NCBI RefSeq assembly: GCF_009793335.1
Contig: NZ_WING01000001.1
Span: forward strand, 4,712,001-4,776,000
From: Actinomadura sp. J1-007
Lineage (GTDB): Bacteria; Actinomycetota; Actinomycetes; Streptosporangiales; Streptosporangiaceae
Length of the DNA stretch: 64,000 nt
Reading direction: 5' to 3'
This document shows, piece by piece, positions 42,527-50,955 of the stretch (position 1 is its first letter; every line of letters starts with the position of its first letter). Under the pieces are notes generated by a model. The model saw only the letters and a program-made list of their open reading frames with translations, made no database searches and was not told where the DNA came from. Position numbers and translations under genes: made by a program.

Positions 42527-44545
42527 CTACAGCCGTTCCTGCCGCGGGAAGACGATCTCCCGGATCAGCAGCGAGATCGCGGCGGCGGTCGGGATCGCCA
42601 GCAGCGCGCCGACGACGCCGAGCAGCGTCCCGCCGATCAGCGCCGCGACGATCGTCACGGCGGGCTGCACGTCCACGGTCCGCTTCATGACCCGCGGGTA
42701 GACCAGGTAGTTCTCCACCTGCTGGTAGACGATGTAGAAGATCACCGCGGCGATGCCCTCGTAGGTCCCGGTGAGGAACGCGACCAGGCACACGATCGAC
42801 GCGCCGATGGTCGCGCCGACCAGCGGGATCAGGTCGGTGACCGCGACGATCAGGGCGAGCGCCAGCGCGTACGGGACGCCGAGGATCTCCAGGAAGATGT
42901 AGGAGGTCACGCCCGCGATGAACGCGATGGTGAACTGGCCGGCGACGTACCCGCCGATCCGGTCGAGGATCTCGTCGCCGAGCAGCGCCACCCGCGCCCG
43001 CCGCGAGCGCGGCGCGAGCTGGTAGGCGAACGACTTGATCTGCGGCAGCGACCCGAGGAAGTACAGCGTCAGGATCAGCACGGTCAGCGTCTGGAACGTG
43101 CCGCTGAGCGCCATCTTGCCGACGTCGTAGGCGCGCTTGGCGAGGTCCTGCTGGAACTTCGAGTCGTTGATCTTGTCCTGGGCCTGCTGGAGCAGGTGGT
43201 AGCGCTTGTCCCACTCGGCGATGCGCCGGTTGCCGCGCAGCTGCTGGATGTAGTCCGGGACGTTCTTGGTCAGGTCGGTGACCTGCTCGGTCAGCGGCGG
43301 GATCAGCGAGGCGAGGAACCCGGCCACGAACAGCAGCACCCCGAGGAACACCACCGCGACCGCCCAGCCGCGCGACAGCCCGAGCCGCTTCAGCCGTTCG
43401 ACCGCCGGGTTGAGCCCGACCGCCAGGAACATCGCCACCAGGATCATCACCAGCACCGACTGGGCGTTGGTGGCGGCCTTGACCAGCAGCCACGCGGTGA
43501 TCACGCCCAGCGCGCCGGTGAACCCGAACACGAACGGATGCGCCCGCCCGAGCGGCTCCCCGGGCCGCCCGAACGGGAACAGCCGGTTGACCCCCGCCTC
43601 GCGCTTGCGCTGCTCGATGTCGTGCACCGGATCGGGCACGTCCCCCGCCGGAACCGTGCCCCCCGCCACGGCCACCGCCCGCGAACCCGCCCCGTCCTCA
43701 ACGCCCTCGCCGGAACGCACACCAGAAGCGCCCGCACCCACGGCACCCTTCGCGCCCTCCGTGCCCTCCGCCGCGTCGTCATCCGGGCGCCTGCCGCGCC
43801 CGGCATCGCCCGTGTCTTCGCCGGAACGCGCACCAGGAGCGGCTGCGCCGGTGTCGTTCTTCGCGCCCGCTGTGCCTTCCGCCGCGTCGTCATCCGCGCG
43901 CCCGCCGGGCCCGGCATCGCCCGTGTCTTCGCCGGAACGCGCACCAGGAGCGGCCACGCCGGTGTCGTTCTTCGAGATCCCCTCGCTCTCGGCCGCGGCG
44001 TCGTCCGCGTCCTCGGAATGCGCGCCACCAGTGGCCGCGCCGGGGGCGTCTCTCGTGCGCTCGGTGCTCTCGGCCGCCTTGCCGTCTGAGTCGCGTCCGG
44101 CGTCGTCTGCGTCGTCGTCGGAACGGGTGTTGTCAGGGGCCGGGCCGGCGGTGTTCTTCGCGGCTCCTGAGCTTTCCGTCGCGTCGTCGTCTGCGGGCGT
44201 GCCGCGTTCGGCGTCGTCCGCGTCGTCGGAACGGGGCGCGCGCGTGGCCGGGACCGGGGCGGGCGTGCCGTTGGGGGAGGTGCCGTGCGACTGGGACGGG
44301 CGATCGGCGGTGGCCCGCGGGATGGAGGGCTTCTCGGGGGAGGAGCCGGTGCGGATGCGGGCCTTCCGGGCGCGCCAGGCGCGGCGCAGGGTGGCCGCAG
44401 GGCTTCTGCCGCGCGAGCGGGGCTCGGCCGGGTCGCCGGGGGCGTCGTCGACGGGCGGGCCGGGGGAGGGGACGGACGCGCCGGAGTCGGCGGGCCCCTC
44501 GCCGGGGGCCGCCGACCGGTCCTTGTGGGGGCTCTCGTCGGGCAC
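42527..44545 (-). CDS. AI-2E-family transporter with long acidic repetitive N-terminus
   Basis: A 672-residue protein. Residues 1 to about 300 are a hydrophilic low-complexity region rich in Asp, Ala, Gly and Ser, with a 37-residue unit (starting KNDTG, containing ARSGEDTGDAG and DDDAAEG) present in two close copies and a third weak one. The remainder is a standard AI-2E/PerM protein with eight or so membrane helices: AVGLNPAVERLKRLG, TLYFLGSLPQIKSF, VTDLIPLVGATIGAS and YVVYQQ-type YIVYQQVENYLVYPR. GTG at 44545 has AGAGGAGACGGC upstream. The family includes autoinducer and ion exporters. The cytoplasmic tail is unusual. Confidence 0.88.
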   Translation of the reverse strand: MPDESPHKDRSAAPGEGPADSGASVPSPGPPVDDAPGDPAEPRSRGRSPAATLRRAWRARKARIRTGSSPEKPSIPRATADRPSQSHGTSPNGTPAPVPATRAPRSDDADDAERGTPADDDATESSGAAKNTAGPAPDNTRSDDDADDAGRDSDGKAAESTERTRDAPGAATGGAHSEDADDAAAESEGISKNDTGVAAPGARSGEDTGDAGPGGRADDDAAEGTAGAKNDTGAAAPGARSGEDTGDAGRGRRPDDDAAEGTEGAKGAVGAGASGVRSGEGVEDGAGSRAVAVAGGTVPAGDVPDPVHDIEQRKREAGVNRLFPFGRPGEPLGRAHPFVFGFTGALGVITAWLLVKAATNAQSVLVMILVAMFLAVGLNPAVERLKRLGLSRGWAVAVVFLGVLLFVAGFLASLIPPLTEQVTDLTKNVPDYIQQLRGNRRIAEWDKRYHLLQQAQDKINDSKFQQDLAKRAYDVGKMALSGTFQTLTVLILTLYFLGSLPQIKSFAYQLAPRSRRARVALLGDEILDRIGGYVAGQFTIAFIAGVTSYIFLEILGVPYALALALIVAVTDLIPLVGATIGASIVCLVAFLTGTYEGIAAVIFYIVYQQVENYLVYPRVMKRTVDVQPAVTIVAALIGGTLLGVVGALLAIPTAAAISLLIREIVFPRQERL
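43767..43973 (-). repeat. 111-bp tandem repeat inside the exporter gene
   Basis: The stretch from about 43767 to 43862 recurs at about 43878-43973, offset by exactly 111 bases (37 codons), with long identical runs such as CGTGTCTTCGCCGGAACGCG. It encodes the repeated acidic segment of the protein N-terminus. Copy number could vary between strains. Confidence 0.7.
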
Positions 44546-44630
44546 GCCGTCTCCTCTTTCCGTCCTGCCATACGCCTGGGCGGTCCGGTACCCAGGAGGG
44601 CGCGGACCGCACATTACGAGGTTGAGATGA

Positions 44631-44669
44631 CGAAAAGCCTAGAGGTAGTTGACACCTCTAGGCTTTTCG
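44631..44669. terminator. Intrinsic terminator with long AT-containing stem
   Basis: CGAAAAGCCTAGAGGT and ACCTCTAGGCTTTTCG are perfect 16-base arms with a seven-base loop. The stem carries AAAA and TTTT blocks, unusual in this GC-rich window, so it can act in both directions. It lies 42 bases beyond the stop of the minus-strand coiled-coil gene. Confidence 0.8.
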
Positions 44670-44710
44670 GACGAGAACGGTACGTTTCAGGCTGCGGGGT
44701 GGGACGTGTC

Positions 44711-46048
44711 CTACTCCTGCCACCAGTCTTCGTCGTCCTCCTCGGACTTCTTGGCGCCCTTGCCGGGGGCGGCCTTCGCGGCGGCCTGCTGCTTCTGCTG
44801 CGCGGGCTGCTGCGCCTGGGCGGGCGCGGCCTTCGGCTCGGCGGACGAGATCGCGGCCTTCTCCGGCGGAGCGGGCAGCTCGGGCTCGCCACCGCCGCCG
44901 CCCATCGCCGGGGCCACCCCGCCGATGAGCTGGCGGAGCTGGTTGAGGTGGCTGGTGATGCTGTCGCGCTGGCGGGTGAGCTCGTCGACCTGGCGCTGCG
45001 CCGCGGTGCGGACCCGGTCGGCCTCGGACTTGGTCTCGGCGAGGAGCTGCTCGGCCTGGGACTTGGCCTCGGCGATGACCTGGTCGGAGTTCTTGCGGGC
45101 GTTGGCCATGAGCTGCTTGGCGTGCGAGTCGGCCTCGCGCCGGGTCTGCTCGGCCTGCTGGGTCGCCTTGGCGGCCCGCTGCTCGGCGGACGCCGCGCGC
45201 TGCTCGGCCTCGGCGACCAGCTTCTGGGTGGCGGCCTGGGCGTTGGCGTGCCGCTCGGCGTCCTGCCGGTCGGCCTCCTCGCGGCGGGCCGCGAGCTGGA
45301 TCTCGAACTCGGCCTCGGCCTGCGCCCGCTGCGCCTCGCTCTCCTCCAGGATGCGCTGGGCCTGCGCGCGCATCTCGTCGGCCTGGCGCTTGGCGGTGGT
45401 GAGGATCTCGTCGCGCTCGCGCTTGGTGGACGCCCGGAGCTGGGCGACCTCGCGCTCGGTGGTGGTGCGCAGCTTGGCGATCTCGCGCTCGGCGGCGGCG
45501 CGCTTCTCGGCGACCTCGTGGTCGGCGGTGGCGCGCAGCTTGGCGACCTCGCGCTCGGTCGTCGAGGTCAGCTCGTCGGCCTCGCGGCGGGCGGAGGTGC
45601 GGACCTCCTCGGCCTCGCGCTCGGCCGCGTTGCGCATGTCATCGCCCTCGCGCTGGGCGGTGGCGCGCAGCTCGGCGGCCTCGTTCTCGGCCGTGGCGCG
45701 GTGCTCGGCGGCGTCGACCTTGGCCGCGGCCTTGATCTCGTTGGCCTCGGAACGGGCCGCCTGGACGAGCTCGGTGGCCTGCTCCTCGGCCAGCCGCAGG
45801 AGCTGCTCGATGCGGGCGCCGAGCCCCGAGTAGGTCGGACGCTCCTGTTCCTGGAGCTGGCGGTGGGCGTCGGAGAGCTCGCGTTGCAGTGCCTGCGTCT
45901 GCTCGCGAGTCTGCCGGACCTCGTTGTCGAGCTGCTTGATGTGCTCGTCGACCTGGTGCCGGTCGTAGCCGCGAAGCACCACGTCGAACTCGCGTGGGGG
46001 CGTGTCTTCAAAGAAATTGCTGAGCTGGGCGTCGATGTCGGACTGCAT
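44711..46048 (-). CDS. DivIVA-domain coiled-coil protein (Scy/FilP-like)
   Basis: A 445-residue protein. An N-terminal DivIVA-like segment (REFDVVLRGYDRHQVDEHIK) is followed by about 300 residues of continuous coiled coil made of short AEREVAKLRATA-type repeats, then a glycine hinge and a Q/A/P-rich tail ending SEEDDEDWWQE. This matches the Streptomyces polarity proteins Scy and FilP, which organise hyphal tip growth and lie next to the epimerase gene, as here. It is between them in size. ATG at 46048 (AGGA upstream) is preferred to the TTG at 46057. Confidence 0.85.
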   Translation of the reverse strand: MQSDIDAQLSNFFEDTPPREFDVVLRGYDRHQVDEHIKQLDNEVRQTREQTQALQRELSDAHRQLQEQERPTYSGLGARIEQLLRLAEEQATELVQAARSEANEIKAAAKVDAAEHRATAENEAAELRATAQREGDDMRNAAEREAEEVRTSARREADELTSTTEREVAKLRATADHEVAEKRAAAEREIAKLRTTTEREVAQLRASTKRERDEILTTAKRQADEMRAQAQRILEESEAQRAQAEAEFEIQLAARREEADRQDAERHANAQAATQKLVAEAEQRAASAEQRAAKATQQAEQTRREADSHAKQLMANARKNSDQVIAEAKSQAEQLLAETKSEADRVRTAAQRQVDELTRQRDSITSHLNQLRQLIGGVAPAMGGGGGEPELPAPPEKAAISSAEPKAAPAQAQQPAQQKQQAAAKAAPGKGAKKSEEDDEDWWQE

Positions 46049-46390
46049 GTGGCTCAATCCTGATGTGACGGGGCTACGGGTGGTTCCGGGGACCGGTTGA
46101 TCGCCTGGCTGTACGGGCGCACGGGCCCCAGACCTCTTCCGGCGAAAGAAGCGTACTCCGGCCGCTGCCGTGTTGGGGGCTCATCTTGACGCACTGCGTA
46201 CTTTGTCGTGTTTGGGAATTTGCCGGACGGCGGCCCAGGTCCCCAGGTGCCGACCGGCAAACCCACCAGATGTGTCCGAACGATCACAGAGTGGCAGACA
46301 CCGCACCCCCGACACAGGGGGTGTTATCGAACACATCACAATCCCGGCCGCCCGCCCGCCGCCGCGCGGACGGAGCGGGCGGGGCCGGGG
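46049..46390. other. Control region of the coiled-coil gene and end of the epimerase gene
   Basis: No gene is seen. CACCCCC (46304-46310) and GGGGGTG (46317-46323) form a stem about 68 bases beyond the epimerase stop, a likely terminator on the minus strand. GTGTT-ATCG-AACAC (46321-46334) is an adjacent small palindrome. An AT-richer patch at 46195-46220 (minus strand) is the best place for the promoter of the coiled-coil gene. Confidence 0.4.
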
Positions 46391-46813
46391 TCACGCCTTC
46401 TGGACGAGCTCGGTCAGCACCCCGTGCGCGTCCTTCGGGTGCAGGAACGTGATGCGCGACCCCATCGACCCGCGCCGCGGGCTGTCGTACAGCACCCGCA
46501 CGCCCTTCTCCGCGATCCCGTCGGCCTCGTCCTGCACGTCCCCGTCCGTGCCGAACGCGATGTGGTGCACGCCCTCGCCGTTCTTCGCCAGCCACTTGGC
46601 GACCGTCGAGTCGTCCCGGATCGGCTGGATGAGCTGGAGGTAGCTCGCCGCCCCGTCGCCCGTCTCGTTGATCTTGAGCATCGCCTCCCGGACGCCCTGC
46701 TCCTCGTTCACCTCGAAGTGCACGTCGGTGAACCCGTACGTCCGCTGGTAGAACTCCACGGTCGCGTCCAGGTCGTGGCACGCGATACCGACGTGGTCGA
46801 TCCGGGTCAGCAT
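46391..46813 (-). CDS. Methylmalonyl-CoA epimerase
   Basis: A 140-residue VOC-fold enzyme that interconverts (2R)- and (2S)-methylmalonyl-CoA in propionyl-CoA metabolism. Motifs: TRIDHVGIACHDLDATVEFY with a metal-binding histidine, a middle Q in LQLIQPI, EGVHHIAFG with the second histidine, and FLHPKDAHGVLTELVQ with the final acid. ATG at 46813 has AGGAGGGG upstream. Divergent from the thiolase gene. The B12 adenosyltransferase at 22347 would supply the mutase cofactor. Confidence 0.92.
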   Translation of the reverse strand: MLTRIDHVGIACHDLDATVEFYQRTYGFTDVHFEVNEEQGVREAMLKINETGDGAASYLQLIQPIRDDSTVAKWLAKNGEGVHHIAFGTDGDVQDEADGIAEKGVRVLYDSPRRGSMGSRITFLHPKDAHGVLTELVQKA

Positions 46814-46907
46814 GGTGATCCCCTCCTGAGGACGCCGCCGGAGAGCGGCGTGGTTCCGCTGGGTATCGTGGCAAACGTCGCCGCCGAACCCCGATGGAGG
46901 CCCCCTC

Positions 46908-48098
46908 ATGTCCGTCCAGTCCGTGATCGTCGCCGGAGCGCGTACCCCCGTCGGGCGCCTGCTGGGCTCGCTGAAGGACTTCTCCGCCGCCGACCTCGGG
47001 GCGCACGCGATCAAGGCCGCGCTGGAGCGCGCCGGCGTGTCCGGCGACCAGGTCCAGTACGTGATCCTCGGGCAGGTGCTCCAGGCCGGCGCCGGCCAGA
47101 TCCCGTCGCGGCAGGCGGCGGTCAAGGCCGGCATCCCGATGAACGTGCCGTCCATCACGATCAACAAGGTCTGCCTGTCCGGGCTCGACGCGATCGCGCT
47201 GGCCGACCAGCTCGTCCGCGCCGGCGAGTTCGACATCGTGGTGGCGGGCGGCATGGAGTCGATGACCCAGGCCCCGCACCTGCTGCCGAAGTCGCGCGGC
47301 GGCTACAAGTACGGCTCGGTCGAGGTGCTCGACCACATGGCCTACGACGCGCTCACCGACGCGTTCGACGGCGTGTCCATGGGCGAGTCGACCGAGGGCC
47401 ACAACGCCCGGCTCGCGATCACCCGCGAGGAGCAGGACGAGTTCGCCGCCCGGTCGCACCAGCGGGCCGCCGCCGCGATCAAGAACGGGGTCTTCGACGA
47501 GGAGATCGCGCCGGTCGAGATCCCGCAGCGGCGCGGCGAGCCGGTCGTGTTCGCGACCGACGAGGGCGTGCGCGGCGACACGACCGCCGAGTCGCTCGGC
47601 CGGCTCCGCCCCGCGTTCAGCGAGGACGGCACCATCACGGCGGGCTCGTCCTCGCAGATCTCCGACGGCGCCGCCGCCGTCGTGGTGATGTCCAAGGCCA
47701 AGGCCGAGGAGCTCGGCCTGACCTGGCTCGCCGAGATCGGCGCGCACGGGAACGTCGCCGGGCCCGACAACTCGCTCCAGTCCCAGCCGTCCAACGCGAT
47801 CAGGCACGCGCTGGGCAAGGAGGGCCTGGACGTCTCCGACCTCGACCTCATCGAGATCAACGAGGCGTTCGCGGCGGTCGGCGTGCAGTCGATGCGCGAC
47901 CTCGGCGTCGGCCCCGAGAAGGTCAACGTCAACGGCGGCGCCATCGCCCTCGGCCACCCCGTCGGCATGTCCGGCGCCCGCATCGCGCTGCACCTGGCGT
48001 ACGAGCTGAAGCGGCGCGGCGGCGGCGTGGGCGCGGCCGGCCTGTGCGGGGGCGGCGGCCAGGGCGACGCCCTGATCCTGCGCGTCCCGTCCGCCTGA
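46908..48098 (+). CDS. Acetyl-CoA C-acetyltransferase (thiolase)
   Basis: A 396-residue thiolase. The nucleophilic C89 is in INKVCLSGLDAI, the histidine is in GGAIALGHPVGMSGAR, and the C-terminal cysteine is in GLCGGGGQGDA; EINEAFAAV is also conserved. It condenses or cleaves acetoacetyl-CoA. ATG at 46908 with GGAGG upstream; TATCGT at about 46864 may be the -10. Adjacent to the epimerase in a conserved actinomycete arrangement. Confidence 0.95.
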   Translation: MSVQSVIVAGARTPVGRLLGSLKDFSAADLGAHAIKAALERAGVSGDQVQYVILGQVLQAGAGQIPSRQAAVKAGIPMNVPSITINKVCLSGLDAIALADQLVRAGEFDIVVAGGMESMTQAPHLLPKSRGGYKYGSVEVLDHMAYDALTDAFDGVSMGESTEGHNARLAITREEQDEFAARSHQRAAAAIKNGVFDEEIAPVEIPQRRGEPVVFATDEGVRGDTTAESLGRLRPAFSEDGTITAGSSSQISDGAAAVVVMSKAKAEELGLTWLAEIGAHGNVAGPDNSLQSQPSNAIRHALGKEGLDVSDLDLIEINEAFAAVGVQSMRDLGVGPEKVNVNGGAIALGHPVGMSGARIALHLAYELKRRGGGVGAAGLCGGGGQGDALILRVPSA

Positions 48099-48205
48099 GT
48101 CCCCCGTACGTCCGCCCGTCCGCGCCGTACGCCGGTCCGTCCGGTCCGTCCGGTCCGTTCGTCCTTTCTCCGCCGTCTCCGCGCGCCGCCTCACGGTGCG
48201 CGGGG

Positions 48206-48892
48206 TCAGGCGGGGGCGGGGGTGACGGTCACGGTCTTGAAGCCGAGGGCTTTCAGCATCCCCTCCAGCATCAGCTTGGTGTTGGCGTCGGCGCGGTTGC
48301 GCAGACCGCTCTCGTTGGCGGCGGCCTGGATCTTCTGGCCCGCCAGCACGTAGAGCTGCTGCTGGTCGTTCGGGTTGCCGCTGAAGAAGTCGCCGAAGCG
48401 GTTGAACAGCCCGCGCTCGCGCGCGAAGACGTAGCTGCGCTTCGGGTCGAGGTTGGTGGGTTCGAGCTGGGCGCGGGGCAGTTTCACCGCGGCGGCCGTA
48501 CGGTCCTTGTTCACGGTGATGGCGCCGCCGGCCAGCTTGGAGAAGTCGACGTAGGCGTCCACCGAGCCGTTGCCGATGAACAGCGTGCGCGAGCCGCGCA
48601 GCGGGCCCGGCAGGAACTTCGCGTCCTTCTCCAGGTCCACGACCACCTGGAAGTTGCCGCTGGCGGCCTCGTAGCGGTGCAGGTCGCGGACCGACTGGAG
48701 CAGCGCGGGACCGCTGCGGTCCTTGGTCTCCTCCGCGAACGGATTGATCCACTTGGGGAGCATGCGCAGCGTCTGCTGCGCGAGCAGCACGATCGCGACG
48801 GTGGCCACGATCAGCAGCAGGGAGGTGCGCAGCCCGCGCCTGGGGGGCGCGGTTCCGCGCGGCGCTTCGTCCTTCGTCTCAGGGCGTGCCAT
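48206..48892 (-). CDS. DUF4230 membrane-anchored protein
   Basis: A 228-residue protein with one membrane helix (about 22-42) after a charged N-terminus, then a soluble domain: ALLQSVRDLHRYEAASGNFQVVVDLEKDA, YVDFSKLAGGAITVN, a long extended region and a C-terminal helix plus strand LEGMLKALGFKTVTVT. It matches DUF4230. The function is unknown. ATG at 48892. Preceded on the other side by a short stretch of GTCCGTCCG repeats (48145-48165). Confidence 0.82.
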   Translation of the reverse strand: MARPETKDEAPRGTAPPRRGLRTSLLLIVATVAIVLLAQQTLRMLPKWINPFAEETKDRSGPALLQSVRDLHRYEAASGNFQVVVDLEKDAKFLPGPLRGSRTLFIGNGSVDAYVDFSKLAGGAITVNKDRTAAAVKLPRAQLEPTNLDPKRSYVFARERGLFNRFGDFFSGNPNDQQQLYVLAGQKIQAAANESGLRNRADANTKLMLEGMLKALGFKTVTVTPAPA

Positions 48893-49092
48893 GGAGGGGA
48901 CATTCCCGGCGGTACGGGCCCCTCACCTTCCCCGCGGGTACCGGTGCCGGACTCCGCGGAACGGCGCAGGTCGGAGGCCCCGCGAGGTGCGCGGCCTCCG
49001 GCTCGTTCCCGGGAAGCCAGGGCCGGGGACGGTGTGAGGAGGGCCATAGCGGCCGGAGGAAACCCTCGCGGGGTCCCGCGCGTTGGCCAGGC

Positions 49093-49425
49093 GTGGACAT
49101 CGTGCGTGGTTTCCGGATCGTCTCCATCGCGGAGGCGGTCTCGTTCCTGGTGCTGCTGCTCATCGCCATGCCGCTGAAGTACGCGGGCGACATGCCCGCG
49201 GGCGTTCAGGCGATGGGGCCGATCCACGGGATCCTGTTCCTCGTGTACGTGGGCATGGTCTTCGTGGTCCGCGGGCAGCTCCGCTGGAACGCCGCGCGCA
49301 CGGTGCTCGCGCTCATCGCCTCCGTGCTGCCCGTCGCCCCGTTCCTCGTGGAGCACTACTGGGCCAAGCCCGTGCCCGGTACGGCCGGCGCGCCGGAGCG
49401 GGAGAGCGCGGGCCGGACGGCCTGA
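49093..49425 (+). CDS. DUF3817 small membrane protein
   Basis: A 110-residue protein with three membrane helices: FRIVSIAEAVSFLVLLLIAM, MGPIHGILFLVYVGMVFVV and RTVLALIASVLPVAPFLVEH. The motif EAVSFLVLL-x-x-AMPLKY with a conserved G-P-I/V-H-G is the DUF3817 family. Function unknown. GTG at 49093 is chosen because earlier in-frame starts add a sequence antisense to the neighbouring gene's control region. Confidence 0.85.
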   Translation: MDIVRGFRIVSIAEAVSFLVLLLIAMPLKYAGDMPAGVQAMGPIHGILFLVYVGMVFVVRGQLRWNAARTVLALIASVLPVAPFLVEHYWAKPVPGTAGAPERESAGRTA

Positions 49426-49503
49426 GCGCCGTCCCATCGGCTTCTGCATGGCCGCGGCGGGTCTGGGGGGTCCCGTCGTGGTCATGCAGAGGATCTTCCT
49501 CCG

Positions 49504-50955
49504 CTACCTGGACGAACGCGCCGGATCGCGTAGCGCCGGGGGCTTCGCGCCCGGAAGACCGGGACGCGGCGCGCCCGGCCTCACCGCGCGGGCGCGCGTC
49601 TTGAGAGGGCCCGTTCCGAATGGCCCCGCCTTGAACGGCCCCGTCCTCGGCCCGCGCGCGATGCCCGGCCGGACCGGCCGCGGAGAAAACGCGGTCGCGG
49701 GCCGGAAATCGCGGGCCGTCAGGGTGCAGTTCCGGTAGCGCGCGTAGTGGGCGCGCAGCCATGACCGCCGCGCCCGCTCGCCCCACGACTTGAACCTGCG
49801 CGCCGCGTACGCGTCGGCGATCGGGGGCGTGCCCTCGTCCAGCAGCCACGCGTCCACGAGGGCCTTGTACTCGCGGGAACGGATCCGTTGCGCCGAGGCC
49901 GCCGAGCACGCCGCCGGGCGGGTGAGGGCGTCGCGCAGCTCCCGCGCCGCGCGCGTCCCGTACCCGGGCCGCAGGTCGTCGTCGAGGTGGACGAGGGCGA
50001 CGCCGCTCGCCACCGACGCCGGAACGGACGCGGGCCGCTGCTCGATCCGGGTGATCGCGCCGGGCGTGCCGTTCAGCCGCGCGGCCAGGGGGGTGGTGGC
50101 GGCGATCAGCGTGGGCAGCGCGGACCGCAGCGAGGGGTGCACGCAGGTCCGCAGCGGCCATTCGCGGCAGGCGAGCGCGACGGGGTCGTCCGCGACGGCC
50201 CGGCCGTCCGTCGCCTGGAGCCGTACGGTCGCGGTGACGGCCAGCGCGAGGGCCAGGACGAGCGGGACGGCGAGCGGCCAGCGCCGCGTCAGCCACATCA
50301 CGTACCCGAGGATCAGCGCCGCGGCGAGCCCCGCCGCCCACAGCGCCTGGTCGGCCTGCACCCCCGTGCGCAGGCCGGTGAACAGCTCCACATGGCCGAG
50401 CGCGGCCGGGGGCAGCAGGCTCCACCACGACGTTCCGGGACCGCGCAGCAGCGCCCACAGCGCCGTCGCGGCCACCACGGCGGCGGGCGTCGCGCGGTGC
50501 GGCGCGGCCCGTCCGGCGAGGTAGCCCGCCACCACGTGCAGGACGAGGGCCAGCGCGCCCGCCGCGATGCCCAGCGGATGCGCGTCGCCCGCGTTGTGCC
50601 GGACGACCGTCGCGGCGACCACCACCCCCGTGACCGCCGCGTACGCCGCGAGCGCCGCCGCGGACAGCAGGAGCAGGTCGAGCAGGACGCCGGTGGCGGG
50701 CGAGCGCGCCGTCAGGTCGCGCAGGTAGTCGAGGCGGCGCTCGCGCACCGCCGCCCAGGCGGCGATGCCCGCCGCCACCGGCCCGAGTGTTCGTACGGAG
50801 TCGACCAGCGCCACGACGGAGTTGTCCCAGTACGCGACGCCGGGGACCAGGGAGAGCCAGACCGTGACGACCCCGATCCCCGCGAGCAGCGGCACCGCGA
50901 CGAGCAGTGCCGTGCGGCGGGCGTCCAGCCGGAGCACCCGCCCCAGATCAGACAC
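49504..50955 (-). CDS. ABC transporter-associated membrane protein
   Basis: A 483-residue protein. The first 260 residues hold about six membrane helices in ABC-2 permease style (TALLVAVPLLAGIGVVTVW, GVLLDLLLLSAAALAAYAAV, MWLTRRWPLAVPLVLALALA). Residues 270-420 are a soluble, probably extracellular domain with four cysteines (ALACREWPLRTCVHPS, ACSAASAQRI, YRNCTLTARD). The last 60 residues are a basic P/R/G-rich tail. GTG at 50955 overlaps the ABC ATPase gene by eight bases, so the two form one transporter. Substrate unknown. Confidence 0.75.
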   Translation of the reverse strand: MSDLGRVLRLDARRTALLVAVPLLAGIGVVTVWLSLVPGVAYWDNSVVALVDSVRTLGPVAAGIAAWAAVRERRLDYLRDLTARSPATGVLLDLLLLSAAALAAYAAVTGVVVAATVVRHNAGDAHPLGIAAGALALVLHVVAGYLAGRAAPHRATPAAVVAATALWALLRGPGTSWWSLLPPAALGHVELFTGLRTGVQADQALWAAGLAAALILGYVMWLTRRWPLAVPLVLALALAVTATVRLQATDGRAVADDPVALACREWPLRTCVHPSLRSALPTLIAATTPLAARLNGTPGAITRIEQRPASVPASVASGVALVHLDDDLRPGYGTRAARELRDALTRPAACSAASAQRIRSREYKALVDAWLLDEGTPPIADAYAARRFKSWGERARRSWLRAHYARYRNCTLTARDFRPATAFSPRPVRPGIARGPRTGPFKAGPFGTGPLKTRARAVRPGAPRPGLPGAKPPALRDPARSSR

